Assembly: GCA_052148435.1 (NCBI GenBank)
Contig: JBKQIF010000035.1
Span: forward strand, 19,475-83,474
Length of the DNA: 64,000 nucleotides
DNA from: JBEKYD01 sp052148435
GTDB lineage: Bacteria > Acidobacteriota > Terriglobia > Bryobacterales > Bryobacteraceae
Reading direction: 5' to 3'
Part shown: positions 34,561 to 44,001 of the stretch, piece by piece
Numbering within the stretch: position 1 is the stretch's first letter
Layout: each line of letters starts with the position of its first letter
Translations under genes and position numbers: made by a program
The notes under the pieces: model-generated
The model's database searches: none
Told to the model about the DNA's origin: nothing
The model's input: only the letters and a program-made list of their open reading frames with translations

Positions 34561-35658
34561 CTATTGCCGACGATACCCTGGCTGGGCGTAGTACCCGGAC
34601 CGCGTGCGCGCCGCTAATCCGGGCTTGTCGATCTTAATCTCGAGCGCATGGTACTCGTTTGGACCATCTCCTGCGGGGCTGCCAAAAGAGAGGACGTAAA
34701 AAGCATTCGCGTCCGCAACACACGTTGCGATCTCGGCCGCCACATCGTTGGATGAATTGAGAACCCGGCCTCCACTTTGATACGCCAGAACCTGCAATGC
34801 CAGGTCGCCAAACTGAGCTTGTCCTGCTGTCTTCACTCCTTTTAGAAACTCCTTATATTCGAAGGTTCGGAATCCCGCCGCGTCCGCCACTCCCAACGGA
34901 TCCACAGCGTAAAGAGTAATGCGGGCCCCGCGCAGCCCGTCCGAAATGCCAACGATGGAGTGGAAAATCTGCTGTTGCTGCTTTGAAGTCAGGTCCAGGC
35001 GTGGGCCGTTAAGAAGCGTCCATCCCGGACTAACCCACACCACCAGTTTTCGCCCGGGCCTCGGCGCTTCATAGTTCACCAGATCCTCGATTGCCCGGAG
35101 CGACAACTGTAACCGGTCTTCGGCGCCGTAAATTCCTTGTGACCTGCCAATTGTGCGCAGACCCGACAATCTCTGGTTCAAGCCTGTAATTAAAGCGTTT
35201 CCATCCTGGGAAGACGTGTTTCCAATGGTTGTTCCTGAATCGGAAAGGAAGATCATCGATACTGGGTGGGAAAGGACCCCGCCGTCTCGCCGTAGAAATC
35301 TCTCAACTTGATCCCGCTCGGTGGCTAGCCTTGTGAAATCGATGTTGACTTCATCGATGAGCAGAATGACTTCCACGGGCGGATCAGCCGCCGCGGTCCT
35401 ACCCGCTACGGCTCGAAAGGAAAGGATCTTCTGCGGCTGTTTGTTGTCCAAAACTGTGAAGTCCTGCTGTTGCAGGCCGGGAATGGCCCTTCCGGATTTA
35501 TCTGTCACGACCACATCGAGCGCAACGTCGTGATCCGCACTGTCGGGAAGGACAGATGCCGGAGATTCGGGCCGACCCGCCGGTCCATTCTGCTGAGCAA
35601 ATCCGGAAACAAGCGAAAAGCAGAAGATATAGATCCAACCGCCGCACAGAGTACTCAT
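34561..35658 (-). CDS. Exported VWFA-related domain protein (second)
   Basis: A 365-aa TIGR03436-type protein. The signal peptide is STLCGGWIYIFCFSLVSGFA; then comes the family's beta domain (VALDVVVTDKSGRAIPGLQ, then QDFTVLDNKQPQKIL) and a VWA-like fold with VEVILLIDEVNIDF in place of a normal DxSxS site, so metal binding there may be lost. ATG 35658 follows GTGAGG at good spacing; 35679 is an alternative. By eye its codons are more AT-rich than neighbouring genes. It stands alone; no partner gene is coupled. Confidence 0.85.
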   Translation of the reverse strand: MSTLCGGWIYIFCFSLVSGFAQQNGPAGRPESPASVLPDSADHDVALDVVVTDKSGRAIPGLQQQDFTVLDNKQPQKILSFRAVAGRTAAADPPVEVILLIDEVNIDFTRLATERDQVERFLRRDGGVLSHPVSMIFLSDSGTTIGNTSSQDGNALITGLNQRLSGLRTIGRSQGIYGAEDRLQLSLRAIEDLVNYEAPRPGRKLVVWVSPGWTLLNGPRLDLTSKQQQQIFHSIVGISDGLRGARITLYAVDPLGVADAAGFRTFEYKEFLKGVKTAGQAQFGDLALQVLAYQSGGRVLNSSNDVAAEIATCVADANAFYVLSFGSPAGDGPNEYHALEIKIDKPGLAARTRSGYYAQPGYRRQ

Positions 35659-35862
35659 GTAAGTCGCCTCACTTCGCATAATATATTAACCTAAGCACCC
35701 CCCAAACCCTATAGCTCTCAAGAGCACCCTTTCCCTTTCCAGCGGATAGGCTTCGACAAAGCGGCGCGGCGCGGAGCCATCCGACGGGCACGGACAATCC
35801 GCGTTGTTGCAAGTGGCCCGAAAGTGGGCTTGCAGGAAACTGGCCCCGAACGGCGTTCTGGG

Positions 35863-35902
35863 GAGAAACCGGGGGACGGACGGAGAAACCGGCGGACGGA
35901 CG
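35863..35902. repeat. Two-copy 20-bp tandem repeat
   Basis: The unit GAGAAACCGGGGGACGGACG at 35863-35882 is repeated at 35883-35902 with one change. Confidence 0.7.
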
Positions 35903-36242
35903 GCGGAGGGGTTCACTCCATCAGGCTGTCCCTCTGTGCCCGGCGAAAGTAGCCAACCTGTCGGAGCGCTCCGTCCCTCTTCCGCATTCTACGCCAACAG
36001 AGCGAGTTTCGGTCGTCGCCATTTCCAAGGGAGCTCGGGGACGGAACGTTCGCCCGGGCCAGGGCGATTCTCTTTGGTGGCTCAGGAACGACTGCCGTCG
36101 ATAACAGCGTTCTCACCGGCGATCCGGCACGCGGCGCTGAAAGGGCGGTTCGGGGTGTCCATGCTCGATTAGGGATGCGCTCCATCGGGTGAGATCGGCC
36201 TGATTTTGCCGCCGGGACGGGAGTTGACGCCCGCCCTGCCGA

Positions 36243-36280
36243 GGGAAGACAGACCACAAAAGGCGATGGTCTGCCCCACC
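36243..36280 (-). repeat. REP-like palindrome related to the pair in nuoM
   Basis: GACAGACCA and TGGTCTGCC arms flank CAAAAGGCGA. Read on the minus strand it matches the arm at 55578-55610 in 27 of 32 positions, including GTGGG-CAGAC-ATCGC and TTTGT-GTCTGTC. Confidence 0.6.
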
Positions 36281-36332
36281 AACGCCGCGCCACCGGCTTT
36301 CCGGAACGCTGCCTCGGGATTACGATAGAAGG

Positions 36333-37295
36333 GTGCGAAACGCCATCTATCCCCTGGTTGCAGCCGCGGCCCTGGCAGTGCCGGCGGCGGTGGCCCAGGT
36401 CAAAATCACGGCGGCGGCCGAAACCATCGCCATCGCCATCGGCGGCAAGCCGTTCACTACCTTTTATATGGCGGGTAAGGATGTGACCAAACCATACCTG
36501 CATCCGTTGCGCGCGGCCACCGGCACTTACGTCACGCGCATGTGGCCCATGGAAAAGGTGGCCGAGGAGGCTTCCATTGCGAAGCCCGATCATCAGCACC
36601 AGCGCGGCCTGTGGTTCGCCCACGACAGCGTCAACGGGCTGGACTTCTGGAACAACGAAGCCTCCTACACCACGCCCAACCGCGGCAAGATCGTGCTGGC
36701 GAAAGTAGATGGGGTGAAGAGCGGCAACAAGAGCGGATCCATCGCGGCGACCTTCGACTGGACCAGCCTGGAGGGCCACAAGCTGCTCACCGAATCGCGG
36801 GTGATGACTTTCTACGCCGGGGATAAAGTGCGGGTCATCGACTTCGACATCACCCTGACGCCGGTGGAAAAGGTGGTTTTCGGCGACACCAAGGACGGCA
36901 CTTTCGGCATCCGCATGCGCCCGGCGCTGCAGGAAGACAAGGGCACCGGCCACATCGGCAACGCCGACGGGCTGACCAGCGAAAAGGAAGTGTGGGGCAA
37001 GCCCAGCAACTGGTGCGACTACTGGGGCACGATCGAGGGCGAGAAAGCCGGCATCGCCATCCTGGATCACCCCGATAACCCGCACCACCCGGTGCGGTGG
37101 CATGTGCGCGCCTACGGCCTGTTCGCCGCCAACCCGTTCGGCGTTTCGGTGTTCGATCCATCGCTACCGAAGAGCCCCACCACGGTGCAAGCCGGCGAGA
37201 AACTGCGCTACCGCTATCGGGTGATCGTCCATCCCGGCGACACCGCGAGCGCGGATATCGCTTCACGCTGGAAGCTGTACATCGCGGGAAAGTAG
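36333..37295 (+). CDS. Exported PmoA-like (DUF6807) protein
   Basis: 320 aa. A signal peptide (about 1-21, ending AVPAAVAQ) precedes a beta-sandwich domain with HQHQRGLWFAHDSVNGLDFW, WTSLEGHKLLTESR, GTFGIRMRP, and NPHHPVRWHVRAYGLFAANPFG. This wording is typical of the family named PmoA-like by weak similarity to methane monooxygenase subunit A; the real role is likely in carbohydrate processing in the periplasm, unproven. A GTG start at 36333 with AGAAG close upstream is the best choice. Monocistronic. Confidence 0.8.
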   Translation: MRNAIYPLVAAAALAVPAAVAQVKITAAAETIAIAIGGKPFTTFYMAGKDVTKPYLHPLRAATGTYVTRMWPMEKVAEEASIAKPDHQHQRGLWFAHDSVNGLDFWNNEASYTTPNRGKIVLAKVDGVKSGNKSGSIAATFDWTSLEGHKLLTESRVMTFYAGDKVRVIDFDITLTPVEKVVFGDTKDGTFGIRMRPALQEDKGTGHIGNADGLTSEKEVWGKPSNWCDYWGTIEGEKAGIAILDHPDNPHHPVRWHVRAYGLFAANPFGVSVFDPSLPKSPTTVQAGEKLRYRYRVIVHPGDTASADIASRWKLYIAGK

Positions 37296-37334
37296 GGCGC
37301 GAGCGGGCAATTCTCCCGCCTGGGGCACTGCCCG

Positions 37335-37844
37335 TCATTCCCCCAGCTTGGGGAAGAAGACCGGGTCGAGGATGCGCCGCGTGAGATCTTCCATATTGAG
37401 GTACTGATCGCCATCGCGATAGGAGGGTTTGCCGCCGGAGAAAATGTCGACCCGGATTTCGAGCGAGTCGGAGCCGTGGCGGACCGTGAAGCCGGGCACC
37501 TTGACGTCGATGACGACTTCCACCTGGAGTGCGGGTGTGGCGCCGGCCTTGTTGGGCTTGCCTTCCGCGACCGTGACGCGGATTCTGGACGCGAGGAACG
37601 AGATCTCGGCGGCGTCCCTGCCGAAGGCGTCCCGATAGGTGTCCACGCAGCGGGAAAGAACCTCGTGGAGCTCGTGGAGCGCCTCGGGCAATCGGTCTTG
37701 AATTTCCGTCTCGCGGCGGCGGCGTTCACGCTCCTCGCCAATCCGTGACGTCAGCCATTGGAAAGCCGCTGGAGGGCCGGCGGCCGCGGGCGGATCGGGC
37801 GGCGGCTCGGGGATGTTGGTTTTTTTTCGGGTGTGTTCCAGCAT
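37335..37844 (-). CDS. Conserved protein of unknown function
   Basis: 169 aa. A Pro/Ala-rich N terminus (about 10-30) is followed by an Arg/Glu-rich helix (ERERRRRETEIQDRLPEALH) and a compact domain with strands such as VEVVIDVKVPGFTVRHG and LEIRVDIFSGGKPSYRDGDQ. No signal peptide is seen, so it is probably cytoplasmic. I do not recognise the family. It lies 32 bp downstream of the M20 gene start-to-stop direction on the opposite side of a short gap and may be separate from that operon. Confidence 0.6.
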   Translation of the reverse strand: MLEHTRKKTNIPEPPPDPPAAAGPPAAFQWLTSRIGEERERRRRETEIQDRLPEALHELHEVLSRCVDTYRDAFGRDAAEISFLASRIRVTVAEGKPNKAGATPALQVEVVIDVKVPGFTVRHGSDSLEIRVDIFSGGKPSYRDGDQYLNMEDLTRRILDPVFFPKLGE

Positions 37845-37876
37845 GGGCTTCTCTTGCCTGTATCATCGTGGCAGGT

Positions 37877-39112
37877 TTATCGCGCCAGCGCCACGGCCAG
37901 CAGCAACGCGCGCTGGGTGCCGCGCCAGGAGTCACGGGTATCGAAGGTTTCGTTGAGCGAGTGGGCGCCGCTGCCGGCGCCGCCGCCGCTGATGGTGATG
38001 GCGGGTATGCCGAGATTCATGGGCACGTTGGCATCGGTCGAGCCCTCATGCAGGGTTTCGGCGATATCGAGGGCCCGCGAGACGGCCAGCGCGGTCTGGA
38101 CGATGGGACTATCCTTGGGCGTCTGGCCGGCGGGGCGAAGACCTACCAGCTCGGCTGAAACCGAGACCGGCCCGCGATTGTGCCAGCGCTGGTTTTCTTC
38201 CTCCACGGCCGCGTGAAGAGCCGCTTGAAACTTATCGTCGAGCGCCTTGAGCGCCGCCGGATCGGCCGAACGCATGTCCACCTCCATCCAGGCTTCAAAC
38301 GGGATGGCATTGACCGAGGTGCCGCCGCCCACGCGGCCCACGTTGAAGGTGGTCTTGGGCTGGGTGGGTACTTCGAAGGCATCGATCCTGGCGATGGCCC
38401 GGCCCATGGCTTGAATCGGATTGGCCATACCGAAAGCGCCGTAGCTGTGGCCGCCCGGCCCTTTGAACGTGACCCGGTAACGGTTGCTGCCCACGCCGAT
38501 GTGGGTGAGCCCCAGACCGATGCCGTCGATGGAAACGAACTTATCGATCCGGCCTTTCAGGGTGACGCCGAACAACTCTTTCATGCCGCGCAAATCGCCC
38601 AGACCTTCTTCACCGACATCGGCCACGAAGGTGATGGTGCCGGGCGTCTCGACGTGGGCATCGTCGAGCGCGGCGATCATACCGAGCAGCACGGCCAGGC
38701 CGCGGCAATCGTCGCCGATACCGGGCCCCTTGAGCACGGCGCCGTCGCGCGTCACCTTGACGTCGGTGCCATCCGGAAAGACCGTGTCGAGATGGGCGGC
38801 AAACACCAGGTTGGGGCGCGCGGAGCGGCCGGGGCGAATGCCGATGACGTTGCCGGCATGGTCGATGCGGACGTCCTTCAAGCCGGCGCGCTGGAAGAGG
38901 CGTTCGAACTCGCGGCCGCGGACCTCTTCGTGGAACGGCGGGGCGGGAATCTGGCACACCCTTATCTGTTCCTCGAGCATGCGCGGCTCGTTGCGCTCGA
39001 TGGCGGCAAAGGCCGCGCGGATGGACGGGTCGTTTACCAGGCCGGCGGGATTCTGAGCCCACGCGGCGGCGGCGCAAGCCGAAGAAAGGAGCAAGGTTCG
39101 GAAGCGGTTCAT
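37877..39112 (-). CDS. Exported M20-family metallopeptidase
   Basis: 411 aa with a signal peptide (about 1-19, ending AAAAWAQ). Zinc-site residues of the M20 family are visible: His107 and Asp109 in AAHLDTVF, Asp134 in GPGIGDDCRG, and Glu168/169 in VGEEGLGDLRG. Such enzymes cleave short peptides or acyl groups from amino acids; the exact substrate is unknown. It follows a second M20 gene by 7 bp, so the two are one operon. The small dimerisation domain (about 225-325) is present. Confidence 0.88.
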   Translation of the reverse strand: MNRFRTLLLSSACAAAAWAQNPAGLVNDPSIRAAFAAIERNEPRMLEEQIRVCQIPAPPFHEEVRGREFERLFQRAGLKDVRIDHAGNVIGIRPGRSARPNLVFAAHLDTVFPDGTDVKVTRDGAVLKGPGIGDDCRGLAVLLGMIAALDDAHVETPGTITFVADVGEEGLGDLRGMKELFGVTLKGRIDKFVSIDGIGLGLTHIGVGSNRYRVTFKGPGGHSYGAFGMANPIQAMGRAIARIDAFEVPTQPKTTFNVGRVGGGTSVNAIPFEAWMEVDMRSADPAALKALDDKFQAALHAAVEEENQRWHNRGPVSVSAELVGLRPAGQTPKDSPIVQTALAVSRALDIAETLHEGSTDANVPMNLGIPAITISGGGAGSGAHSLNETFDTRDSWRGTQRALLLAVALAR

Positions 39113-39119
39113 AAGCGGT

Positions 39120-40409
39120 TTATCGGGTGAGGCGGTAAATCAGCAGCGCGGTGCGCTTCATCTGGGTGGGCTGGCGGCGCAGGTCGATGGTTTCGCCCGG
39201 CACGTGCGCGCCGGAGCCCACCGCGCCCAAGCCGGAAAGCGCGTCCAGAAACGGCGCCGCAAAAGACAAATCGCCGGCGCCACGCAGGGCCGGCGGCAGG
39301 GCTTCCATGGTTTCGAAATTCAGCTCGCGGTTGACTGTATTCAGCAAATCGAGCAGGCGCTGGTTGCCGGCCGTGGCGGGCATGGAAGGATAGCCGTCTT
39401 CGAAACGGATCTGGGCGCCGGCGCCGGGAAGATGCTCGGCGACAAGCTGCCGCATTTTTTCGCGCGTGCGCTGGAGCTGCTCGTCGGTGACGCTGCGAAT
39501 GTCGCCGGAGGCCACCGCCGTACCGGGAATGATATTGGTCTTGCCGGAAGCGGTACCGGTGTTTTCCCTGGGGTTGTAGTCCACCGTAGCGCCGCCGAGC
39601 ACGACGCTGACATTATAAGTAAGATCGGGCTCGCGCAGCCGCTCGTGAAAAGCGGTCAGGATGCGGGCCAGCTCATAAATCGCGCCGCTGCCGACGCCGG
39701 GGTTGAAAATGCCGGCGGAGTGGCCGGTCTTGCCGGTAGCGGTGAGATGCCAGGTGGAAGAGCTGCGGCGGGCGATGCTGGCATATTCGCGGCCGGCCGA
39801 AACCGTGCCGGCTTCGAATTCGAGAGCGACGTCGCTATTGTTAGCGGCATTCACCAGATCGCGGCGCGCGATGGAAAGCGGCTCGCCCGGCTTTTCTTCA
39901 TCGCCGGTGAGAAACACCGTGATGGAAGCGCCATCGAGAGCGCCAGCGGCATGAAGCGCCATCAGCGAATACAAGATGACCATCAGGCCGCCCTTCATGT
40001 CGCTGGAGCCGGGACCCACCGCCTTGTCGCCCTGCCGCTCGAACTTCTGGAACGGGCTGGAGGGCTCGAACACGGTATCCATATGGCCGATCAGCAGCAC
40101 GCGCTTGCCGCGATCTCCCTTGCGTTGGGCCACCAGGTGGCCGGCGCGATGGACCTCGTCCATGGGGATCCAGCGGACGGTGAAGCCGAGCGCCGCGAAG
40201 CGCGGCGAGAGCTCGTCGGCCACGCGCCGCACGCCGGCCGGATTCAGCGTGCCGCTATTGATGTCGACCAGTTTTTCGAGCAACGCACTCGATTCCGCGA
40301 GGTTGGAATCGATGGCTGCGGTAACACGGCTTTCGACGTCGGAGAGCGTGGCAGCGGACAAGGCCAGCGCCCCAGCCGCCGCAAGAACCAGTCCTGCAGA
40401 GAACCTCAT
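39120..40409 (-). CDS. Exported M20-family peptidase (glutamate carboxypeptidase-like)
   Basis: 429 aa. A signal peptide starts at ATG 40409 (MRFSAGLVLAAAGALAL). Zinc ligands: LIGHMDTVFEP (His/Asp), GSSDMKGGLMV (Asp), and TGDEEKPGEP (catalytic and ligand Glu). The sequence resembles carboxypeptidase G2-type exopeptidases that remove glutamate. Its partner 7 bp downstream is a second M20 enzyme; having both suggests stepwise breakdown of an extracellular peptide. The longer frame to 40436 lacks support. Confidence 0.88.
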   Translation of the reverse strand: MRFSAGLVLAAAGALALSAATLSDVESRVTAAIDSNLAESSALLEKLVDINSGTLNPAGVRRVADELSPRFAALGFTVRWIPMDEVHRAGHLVAQRKGDRGKRVLLIGHMDTVFEPSSPFQKFERQGDKAVGPGSSDMKGGLMVILYSLMALHAAGALDGASITVFLTGDEEKPGEPLSIARRDLVNAANNSDVALEFEAGTVSAGREYASIARRSSSTWHLTATGKTGHSAGIFNPGVGSGAIYELARILTAFHERLREPDLTYNVSVVLGGATVDYNPRENTGTASGKTNIIPGTAVASGDIRSVTDEQLQRTREKMRQLVAEHLPGAGAQIRFEDGYPSMPATAGNQRLLDLLNTVNRELNFETMEALPPALRGAGDLSFAAPFLDALSGLGAVGSGAHVPGETIDLRRQPTQMKRTALLIYRLTR

Positions 40410-40755
40410 GGATATCGGTTGGGCCGATGATAGCACGTCCGGGAAAGATATTGGGCTTGACCCCGACCCAAGCTCCCCTTATAATCGAGGGGCTTTTCTC
40501 ACTGGGTGATCGCCGACATATTCGTACGCTATTAAGGGGGGCGAGACGAAGTCGGTTAGTCTGTACATTTCTATACCGTCGCGCGCGGCAGTCGCTGTAA
40601 CTGACAAGTCATGGGCGCGGCTTTCTTGGTCGAAGCTTTGCCCCGCGGTGGGCAAGTACGGCTCTGTCCATTTTCGCCGCTGCCTCGGTGTATTTCTGAC
40701 TAACATCGCCTGAGGTTCGCGATGGACTACCTCGGGGGAAATAAGGGGGGAATAA
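40410..40755. other. Long leader/promoter region of the 608-aa secreted protein gene
   Basis: No gene of its own is seen. A consensus promoter lies at 40457-40485, giving a leader of about 260 nt before the ATG at 40756. AAGGGGGGAATAA just before the ATG contains a strong ribosome binding site. Confidence 0.5.
40457..40485 (+). promoter_or_regulatory. Consensus sigma-70 promoter
   Basis: TTGACC at 40457-40462 and TATAAT at 40480-40485 are separated by exactly 17 nt. This is the best promoter match I see in the window. Confidence 0.7.
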
Positions 40756-42582
40756 ATGCGAATCAGCGTCTTTCTTTGCTTGCTGTGGGCTGTAAGTACC
40801 GCTACGGCACAGCCACAAATCAAATGCAGCACATCGGGTAGCATCACCAATTGCCGCATTGACCAGCCAACCGTGACGCAGCCGAAAACCGAATATCGGA
40901 CAATCGCGTTTCGGCCGGGGGACAACGTCCAGGTACAGGCCGGAGGATGCGTACAGACGGGCGGAAGCGGGAAGACGTGGAAACTCTACGTCGATCCGCA
41001 AGGGCCTAATTCGGACCGCCTGTATCATGGGCTGATCCTGCTGCCGGGAATTACGGGAGGGAGCTTGGTGCGGATCCAGGGAGTGGTGGGAAAATCGCAG
41101 CAGGTTCCCGCGAATATCGACCCATCGACAGCGTTCCTGGTGTTGGGGTATGAAGACGATAATTACGGCGACAACGGCTACGGAGGCCACGACGACGGCA
41201 CGGGGGACCAGTGCAAGAATGTCGGTGCGGCCTGGGTCACGGTGCGGATCGATCATGGCGGGGGTACAGTCACAACGGCGGCGGCGCCATTCGACCTGGT
41301 GTGGCAGGCGGTCGATGCGAACGATATGCCGCTGAACCCACGCTGGGGCGGGGAGACGGGCAAAGGCGTACACCCGGATCCGAGAATCGTCTGTGCGGGC
41401 TTTCCTTATCTGGATCCCTCCGACTCGAGCAAAGGAGTGGGCCTGGGATCACCGCCGTGCACGACGCAGAGTCCGAGCGTGAATCCGCCGGACGGGTTCA
41501 ATGCGATTTTGTGCCGGGATAAAGCGCAGTCAGGGCACCTGGACGGACACCTGAACTGGCTCGCAGCGACGTACGCGGGCACCCTCACATGGATGGACCA
41601 TAAGGACTGGACGCAGGGGGACGACGACGACTACAACTTCTCCCTCACTCCGGACAGCCAGACGGGGCTTACCGCGGTGAGTACGGCGGGTAACCCGGCG
41701 GGAACCATCGGCCTGGAGTTCGATTCGGACGAGACCGTGGATAACATCGATCGCGGGTGGTGGGACCAGTTTCACAAGGCGGTGGACGCCAATGGTGGAA
41801 ACCCGGGCGGTGCGCCGGGCGGGATGGTCGACAATCACCGGGCGATCGTGATCGGACTGATGGGTCTGGATTCAGAGCACGGCGGCTACAGCGAACTGCA
41901 TCCGGTGTATGGGATGGCGATTCTGCTCAGCGACAGCCCGGCCGAGAGCACATGGGCACTACTGGCGCGCAACTGGGGCGACGAGGGGTTCTGCTCGCAG
42001 GACGGCATGAGCCTGCCCACTACCACGCTGAGCTTCTTCCTGCCGAAGGCGGGCGCGACCAATGTAAATGCCGACACCAGCGAGCTTTACGCCAACAACA
42101 ACAATGGCGTGGCGGTGACGGCGCAGCCAGGAGGGGCGCTGGTGACATTCGATCTCGGACCCTCGGAAACGGGTACGCTGGCGCACGGACAGATCCATTT
42201 GTCGTGGACGGTGCCGGCGGGCAGGGGCCCGGCTACGAATGCGGTCCTGACAGAGCGGGCAAGGACGCCGGCAGCGGCCACGATCGAGCGAGAAACCGAC
42301 GGTCCTGAAGAAGCGGTGCGGTCGCTCGTGACAGGACTCCCGGCTGCCAAGCAGACGCAGGTTCTGTCCCAGCTCAAGAAGACTCAGGAGGTGATGAACA
42401 GCCAGGCGGTGAAGCGCGTGGCGTCCGTTGCGGTGACGCGGATGGCGAAACCGCCGGTGCCGCGAAGGGTAGCGGATCCTCGAAAGACGGCGTTGGACCG
42501 GCAGCGCGCGCAGGCACTTTGCCAGGCGTATAACGGGCAGGTTCCGGGCGTGCCGGCAGCGGTCTGCGCAGCCAATCGCTAG
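40756..42582 (+). CDS. Large secreted protein of unknown function
   Basis: 608 aa. A signal peptide (MRISVFLCLLWAVSTATAQ) precedes a Gly/Asp-rich extracellular domain with YEDDNYGDNGYGGHDDGTGD and other acidic loops that could bind calcium. Cysteines are few but paired in places (CSTSGSITNC). The middle holds NWGDEGFCSQDG and the C-terminal about 140 residues are helical and basic. I recognise no family. It has its own strong promoter and a long leader, so it is probably expressed as a single gene. Roles in adhesion or hydrolysis are possible but unsupported. Confidence 0.75.
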   Translation: MRISVFLCLLWAVSTATAQPQIKCSTSGSITNCRIDQPTVTQPKTEYRTIAFRPGDNVQVQAGGCVQTGGSGKTWKLYVDPQGPNSDRLYHGLILLPGITGGSLVRIQGVVGKSQQVPANIDPSTAFLVLGYEDDNYGDNGYGGHDDGTGDQCKNVGAAWVTVRIDHGGGTVTTAAAPFDLVWQAVDANDMPLNPRWGGETGKGVHPDPRIVCAGFPYLDPSDSSKGVGLGSPPCTTQSPSVNPPDGFNAILCRDKAQSGHLDGHLNWLAATYAGTLTWMDHKDWTQGDDDDYNFSLTPDSQTGLTAVSTAGNPAGTIGLEFDSDETVDNIDRGWWDQFHKAVDANGGNPGGAPGGMVDNHRAIVIGLMGLDSEHGGYSELHPVYGMAILLSDSPAESTWALLARNWGDEGFCSQDGMSLPTTTLSFFLPKAGATNVNADTSELYANNNNGVAVTAQPGGALVTFDLGPSETGTLAHGQIHLSWTVPAGRGPATNAVLTERARTPAAATIERETDGPEEAVRSLVTGLPAAKQTQVLSQLKKTQEVMNSQAVKRVASVAVTRMAKPPVPRRVADPRKTALDRQRAQALCQAYNGQVPGVPAAVCAANR

Positions 42583-42668
42583 CGGTACCTGCGGCTGGAC
42601 CCCCAACGGACTGCGAATCCCGGCGGGAGCCAGCGTTGTCATCCCACGGAGCGTTTGGCCAAAGGTCT

Positions 42669-43922
42669 CTACCCCCGCGCCAGGGCGTGCACTACTTCCA
42701 GCGCTTTGTCCACTTCGGCGGGGCTGTTGAAGATGTGGGTCGAGTGGCGCACGCCGGGGCCACTCGAGCGGGGGCGGAGGCGGGCCCGGTTCCACATTTC
42801 ATCCTGGAGTTGGTCGCCGGTGACGCCATCGACGGCGTAGACGGTGATGCCTGCGCACATGGCGTTGTCTTCGGGCGAGTAAATTTTCACCTTCGTCATT
42901 TCGCGCAGTCCGGCGCGCAAGCGGTCGCCCAGGTACTTGACGCGGGCCAGCACGCGCTCGTGGCCGAGCTCTAGATGAAAGTCGACGGCGGCTTCCGCGC
43001 CCACCAGCAGGGACAGGCTGCCGGTGCCGCGCTGCGAGAGGCGATAGCCGTCGTCGCCGTGGTTGTCCCAATTGGAGCTGGGAAGAGTGGTCCAAACCGC
43101 GGGCGCCTTGTCCTGACGCAGGAACAGGAAGCCGTTGCCGGCCGGCGCCAGAATCCACTTGTGCAGACAGCCGACGTAGGCGTCGCAGCCGATGTCCTTC
43201 ACGTCCACCGGGATGTGGCCGAATGCCTGGGCGCCGTCGATGACGGTGAAAATGCCGCGGGAGCGCGCTTCGGCACAGATCTCTTTGACCGGCACGATGG
43301 CGCCCGAGCCGGTAATGACGTGGGAAAGAAACAGCACGCGGGTTCGGGGAGTGAAGGCGGCGATGACCAGCGAGACCAGTTCGCCGGGGGTATGTGCGGG
43401 CTTGGGCAGCTTGACGCGGGTGACGGCGCCGCCGTGGCGCTTGGCCGCGGTGAGCCAGGGCCCTTCGCCGCCGGGGTGTTCCTGGTCGCTCATGACGATT
43501 TCGGCTCTCTTTTCGAGCTCGATGCCGTCGGCCACGTAACTGTTCGAGCAGGTGACATTTTCGGTGAGCGCGACTTCCTTTTCGCCGGCGTTCAGCAAGC
43601 CGGCCAGTTTGCCGCGCAGGGAAGCGGGATCGCCGTAGCCCGCGATCCAGTTGTCGCCGCGATAATCCCAATCGGCGATGTCCACGGCCATTTTGCGGAG
43701 ATGGTCCACGGTTTTTTCAAACACCACGCGCGGCGTGGCGCCGATGGTGCCGTTGTTGAAGAAGACCTTGTCGCGGGCCAGCATGAACTGGCCGCGCACT
43801 TTGTCCCAGTAGGCGGCGTCGTCCGGAGCGGGCAGCGGGCGGGCGAGGGCCGCGCCCCGAAACCAGGATGCGGCCAGAGCGGAAGCGGAGATGGATTCCA
43901 GGAATTTGCGGCGATGCGTCAT
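42669..43922 (-). CDS. Class V aminotransferase (isopenicillin N epimerase-like), exported
   Basis: A 417-aa fold-type I PLP enzyme. The PLP lysine is Lys255 in VGCLHKWILAP, and Asp229 in FTVIDGAQAFGHIP contacts the cofactor ring. The N terminus MTHRRKFLESISASALAASW is a Tat-type leader, so the enzyme is probably exported after folding with its cofactor. Class V members include epimerases and cysteine desulfurases; the wording fits the isopenicillin N epimerase-like subgroup, but a racemase or lyase role is equally open. ATG 43922 fits the leader; it is divergent from the M61 gene. Confidence 0.85.
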   Translation of the reverse strand: MTHRRKFLESISASALAASWFRGAALARPLPAPDDAAYWDKVRGQFMLARDKVFFNNGTIGATPRVVFEKTVDHLRKMAVDIADWDYRGDNWIAGYGDPASLRGKLAGLLNAGEKEVALTENVTCSNSYVADGIELEKRAEIVMSDQEHPGGEGPWLTAAKRHGGAVTRVKLPKPAHTPGELVSLVIAAFTPRTRVLFLSHVITGSGAIVPVKEICAEARSRGIFTVIDGAQAFGHIPVDVKDIGCDAYVGCLHKWILAPAGNGFLFLRQDKAPAVWTTLPSSNWDNHGDDGYRLSQRGTGSLSLLVGAEAAVDFHLELGHERVLARVKYLGDRLRAGLREMTKVKIYSPEDNAMCAGITVYAVDGVTGDQLQDEMWNRARLRPRSSGPGVRHSTHIFNSPAEVDKALEVVHALARG

Positions 43923-44001
43923 AGAGGCAAGTATAGACCTGCCGGCTCGACGGGCGGCCGGGGCGATCCGACTGGGGCAAACGACGTTACAATCGAAAAA
44001 A
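43923..44001. promoter_or_regulatory. Divergent promoter region (aminotransferase / M61 peptidase)
   Basis: 79 bp between two divergent start codons must hold both promoters. CGTTACAATCG near 43985 is a possible plus-strand -10; no strong consensus is seen. Confidence 0.35.

Larger units (their letters stand above)
35680..36332. other. Long non-coding interval
   Basis: About 650 bp without a convincing gene; the open frames in it have no protein-like character. It holds a 20-bp tandem duplication (35863-35902) and a REP-like palindrome (36243-36280). Confidence 0.45.

Noticed and set aside
35863..35902. Possible start of a CRISPR-like array
   Set aside because: Only two adjacent 20-bp copies with no spacer; it is a tandem duplication.
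35804..36172. 122-codon plus-strand frame in the interval before the PmoA-like gene
   Set aside because: It includes the tandem repeat and has no recognisable motif or ribosome binding site.
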